Source: M3007 sp040397785
GTDB taxonomy: Bacteria > Bacteroidota > Bacteroidia > Chitinophagales > Saprospiraceae
Assembly: GCA_040397785.1 (NCBI GenBank)
Contig: JBBAVI010000003.1
Location: 41,744-105,743, forward strand
DNA length: 64,000 bases
Reading direction: 5' to 3'
Shown piece by piece: positions 61,724 through 64,000 of the stretch. The stretch's first letter is position 1. The number at the start of each line of letters is the position of its first letter. Under the pieces are notes generated by a model that was given only the letters and a program-made list of their open reading frames with translations, was not told where the DNA came from and did no database searches. The translations under genes were made by a program, and so were the position numbers.

Positions 61724-63113
61724 AAACGAAATGAAGCATACGGTGGATGCGCACGAAACGCCCATCGATTCGGATGCGCTCTGGAAAAAAATCCGGGAAA
61801 AACGCCGCAAACGCGCGTTGATCTGGTTTTGGAGCGCTGCTTTAGCCGTTGTGTGCAGCGGTTTGCTTTGGCATCAAGTCGGAAACAGGGGGCCATTGCA
61901 ACATGAGCAATCGACCGACAACCCGCCTGCACATACCCCCGTACGTACGCTGGAGCCTGAAATAAAATTGCAGGAAAAAACCACGCAACGAACCCCGGAA
62001 CCTGTGGCGACACACTTCAGCGATTCTACAATAAACGGTGCTATTTCAACAACTTCTGATCAAAAAAGCCTGCGTTTTAAGGCAAATATCCACCTTGAAT
62101 CCCCGGCAAACGAACCGGCGCATTTGCCGATCCCACCGCATGTCCAAACGAATATTCAGACGCCATCGCCACAATTGGAAATACAGGAGTCCATTACAAC
62201 AGCAGGGGCATCCGACACTTTAACCCAACTTGCACTAACCCTCCCAGCGGTACCGACTGTTCCAATTGTTGTAAAAACAGATACTTTGGCCGTTTTCGCC
62301 GACAATGCAGTGTCACCGTTGCCAGTGCCCTTGCATTTACTATCCGTACCGGAAAAAACGCTACAACTGCCTGAAAAACAACCCAATTTTGCAACTATAC
62401 CTGCCGAAAACCCCAAAAAAAGCCATTCCTATCACCCAAGCATCGGTTTTGTAGCAGGGTATTATCGATGGAATTCCGTGGGTACTGCCATACCAGCACT
62501 CGATTCTATGAGCCGTGGACTGGAAACCGTACAGGGAACGTTCCAACTCAACCTGCCCATTTCATCAAAATGGACCCTAATGACCGGCATTTCTTATGCA
62601 AAAACGAGTAGTCTGCTTACCTGGGTGCGTACCTGGGAGGCCTGGCAGCCCAAAACCATCAAAAAATATTACGGGAACGGCACGGTGAGCAACGATTTGG
62701 ATTCCGCGCTTTATAGCATCCGGCGCGAAATTCGGCACTATAATTACTGGCGGCAAATTGGCATTCCCTTGGGTTTAAAATACCGGTTGCAGGTTGCAAA
62801 AGCTTATCTTTCGCCAATGGCTGGCCTGCAATTCAATTTCCTGTTGCCTGCCAAAGGGGTGGCAAACAATGCGGAGTACGATTTAGATCCCGCTGTTTTT
62901 AATGCCGCCTACCAACGTAAATGGCTGTTGCAGGCACAGGCGGGTGTTGAATTCGGGTGGCAGGTTGGCAAAAACTGGACGGCCGTAGTTGGCCCGCATC
63001 TACAATTCGATTGTACGCCGCGGACTACCAAAAATGCGCCATCCAACGAGCGTTTTTTGCAGTACGGTATTCAATTTGGGGTGATTTATCGGCCACTATA
63101 CCCCACAGACTAA
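61704..63113 (+). CDS. envelope-spanning protein: anti-sigma-like N-terminus plus outer-membrane barrel
   Basis: The 469-aa protein starts with a cytoplasmic charged segment (NWPEFENEMKHTVDAHETPI), a single membrane helix (ALIWFWSAALAVVCSGLLWH, residues about 38-57) and about 180 residues of Thr/Pro-rich linker. A C-terminal beta-barrel-like domain of about 210 residues follows (HPSIGFVAGYYRWNSVG, WTLMTGISYAKTS, YLSPMAGLQFNFLLPA, FLQYGIQFGVIYRPL). Co-translation with the sigma gene suggests it controls the sigma factor, and the barrel suggests it also contacts the outer membrane. Both points are inference. No canonical zinc anti-sigma motif is visible. Confidence 0.75.
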   Translation: MNWPEFENEMKHTVDAHETPIDSDALWKKIREKRRKRALIWFWSAALAVVCSGLLWHQVGNRGPLQHEQSTDNPPAHTPVRTLEPEIKLQEKTTQRTPEPVATHFSDSTINGAISTTSDQKSLRFKANIHLESPANEPAHLPIPPHVQTNIQTPSPQLEIQESITTAGASDTLTQLALTLPAVPTVPIVVKTDTLAVFADNAVSPLPVPLHLLSVPEKTLQLPEKQPNFATIPAENPKKSHSYHPSIGFVAGYYRWNSVGTAIPALDSMSRGLETVQGTFQLNLPISSKWTLMTGISYAKTSSLLTWVRTWEAWQPKTIKKYYGNGTVSNDLDSALYSIRREIRHYNYWRQIGIPLGLKYRLQVAKAYLSPMAGLQFNFLLPAKGVANNAEYDLDPAVFNAAYQRKWLLQAQAGVEFGWQVGKNWTAVVGPHLQFDCTPRTTKNAPSNERFLQYGIQFGVIYRPLYPTD

Positions 63114-63315
63114 CGCTATGTTGCCCTTTTAGCGCTTGGAGCATGTTCCATCGCGCGAGATCTTCGTGCTTACTCGAATTCAACAGTACACAATATGCCC
63201 GCCCTTCATTTCCCACCAAAAACAAGCAATTCCTGCCGATTCCCGAAAAGTTAGCGCCCGGCGCTTCGCCAGATTTCATCTTTGCAGCATCAAACACGAT
63301 CTAAATATACATTTT

Positions 63316-63708
63316 ATGATGCTGAATGCGAAGTTGGAGTTGTTATTGGTCGATGATGCGCCTATGCTACGGCAAGTTTTGGCGCTTTTTCTTTCCAGAA
63401 TGTACCAAGTTACTACTTGTGAAGATGGTGCCGTGGCGCTTAATCAGCTCCAATTGGGTTATATACCAGCCATTATTGTAACCGATTATGAAATGCCGAA
63501 CATGGATGGTTTGCAATTCATTCAGGCTGTCCGAGCAATGCATTTAAATTGCCCTGTACTGATGGCATCCTCCATTAAAGACCCTTCGATGCGCCAGATC
63601 GCCTTAGCGGCCGGGGTAAATACATTCCTGGTAAAGCCGGTTTTGCCCATGGAACTAAAACATGAAATTCTGGCGCTCTTAGAAACCCCAATATTGGCGC
63701 TCGACTAA
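63316..63708 (+). CDS. single-domain response regulator
   Basis: The 131-aa protein is a receiver domain only. It has the acidic pair Asp13-Asp14 (LLLVDDAP), the phospho-acceptor Asp57 (VTDYEMPNMDG), Ser85 in MASS, and Lys107 in FLVKPV. It has no output domain, so it acts through protein contacts, as CheY-like or Spo0F-like proteins do. Upstream in-frame codons from 63136 show no homology, so the ATG at 63316 is used. A paralogous, broken receiver follows 141 bp downstream. Confidence 0.9.
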   Translation: MMLNAKLELLLVDDAPMLRQVLALFLSRMYQVTTCEDGAVALNQLQLGYIPAIIVTDYEMPNMDGLQFIQAVRAMHLNCPVLMASSIKDPSMRQIALAAGVNTFLVKPVLPMELKHEILALLETPILALD

Positions 63709-63848
63709 AAAGTATTTCCCAAACTCCGAAGCATTGCTGCTAAAAAAAGTCGGAATCTGCTGTTTCCCGAAAATTTGCGTAAAAACTACTCAATACCCCG
63801 CAAGTTTGCACCATCAAATTAATGTAACCTCCTTAACAACAATACAAC

Positions 63849-63965
63849 ATGCACAAACCTGAGTTACTCATTGTAGACGACGCCCCCATGATGACCCGCT
63901 TTCTGGAATTATTTCTTTCAGAAAACTACACGATAACTTGCTGTACTAGTGGTACGAATTATTGA
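63849..63965 (+). pseudogene. truncated second response regulator
   Basis: The sequence begins MHKPELLIVDDAPMMTRFLE and continues LFLSENYTITCCTSGTNY before a TGA at 63963-63965, 38 codons in all. It aligns with the first third of the receiver just upstream (LELLLVDDAPMLRQVLALFL), so a full 120-130-aa protein would be expected. After about 63955 the sequence turns strongly AT-rich and no longer resembles a receiver. It is either a true truncation or insertion junction, or an artefact near a contig end. Confidence 0.7.
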
Positions 63966-64000
63966 TGGCATGTATGTTTAATATAATATATTTCTGGCAT

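Overview
The window looks like a Bacteroidota chromosome scaffold, most likely Saprospiria (Saprospiraceae or a close relative), and probably metagenome-assembled. The reasons are: secreted proteins ending in type IX secretion (T9SS) type A or type B sorting domains; a TonB-dependent receptor paired with a DUF4249 lipoprotein; long PKD-like and GCDS repeat adhesins; lipoproteins with Bacteroidota-style signals; and several promoters of the TTTG-N19-TAnnTTTG class. A run of 100 N (28480-28579) marks a scaffold join. No rRNA or tRNA gene was recognised.

Layout. 1-6.6 kb: EamA transporter (cut by the window edge), glutamyl-tRNA reductase, a GH3-type acyl-adenylating enzyme, and a Tat-exported isoquinoline 1-oxidoreductase-type molybdoenzyme (small and large subunits). 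7-16 kb: aldehyde dehydrogenase, secreted serine hydrolase, TonB receptor plus DUF4249, a small membrane protein, and a retropepsin-like protease next to a triple glycogen-binding-domain protein. 16-21 kb: two large T9SS proteins, one a clan GH-A glycosidase. 21.3-23.9 kb: a small accessory block with XisH-XisI, a GNAT, an ORF6N protein, a truncated DUF6713 gene and an ORF6N fragment. 23.9-31.7 kb: one giant repeat adhesin (at least 2,585 aa after the gap is resolved). 31.9-41.5 kb: prfA, a fused cytochrome c/PA14/sorbosone-dehydrogenase/3-keto-disaccharide-hydrolase protein, a TPR lipoprotein, an alpha/beta hydrolase, an S41 protease and a Cys-rich exported protein. 41.6-50.5 kb: DUF547, lipoprotein, SH3-domain protein, a solitary contractile tail sheath, a truncated propeller protein and a T9SS protein. 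51-55 kb: a GxxExxY gene embedded in its repeat family, then aroA and ftsK. 55-64 kb: outer-membrane proteins, a T9SS protein, a lipoprotein, an ECF sigma factor overlapping an envelope-spanning barrel protein, and two paralogous single-domain response regulators, the second broken.

Housekeeping genes (hemA, prfA, aroA, ftsK) are interleaved with secreted and surface proteins. Intergenic regions are unusually rich in palindromic repeats, at least five families. The most useful observations are: (i) the N gap is flanked by identical 55-bp sequences, and collapsing them restores one reading frame; (ii) the GxxExxY nuclease-fold gene begins and ends inside a dispersed inverted-repeat family; (iii) a lone tail sheath sits beside a deleted copy of a 164-bp palindrome; (iv) the XisH-XisI block is bracketed by imperfect direct repeats and gene fragments. 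No single complete new system could be proven from sequence alone.
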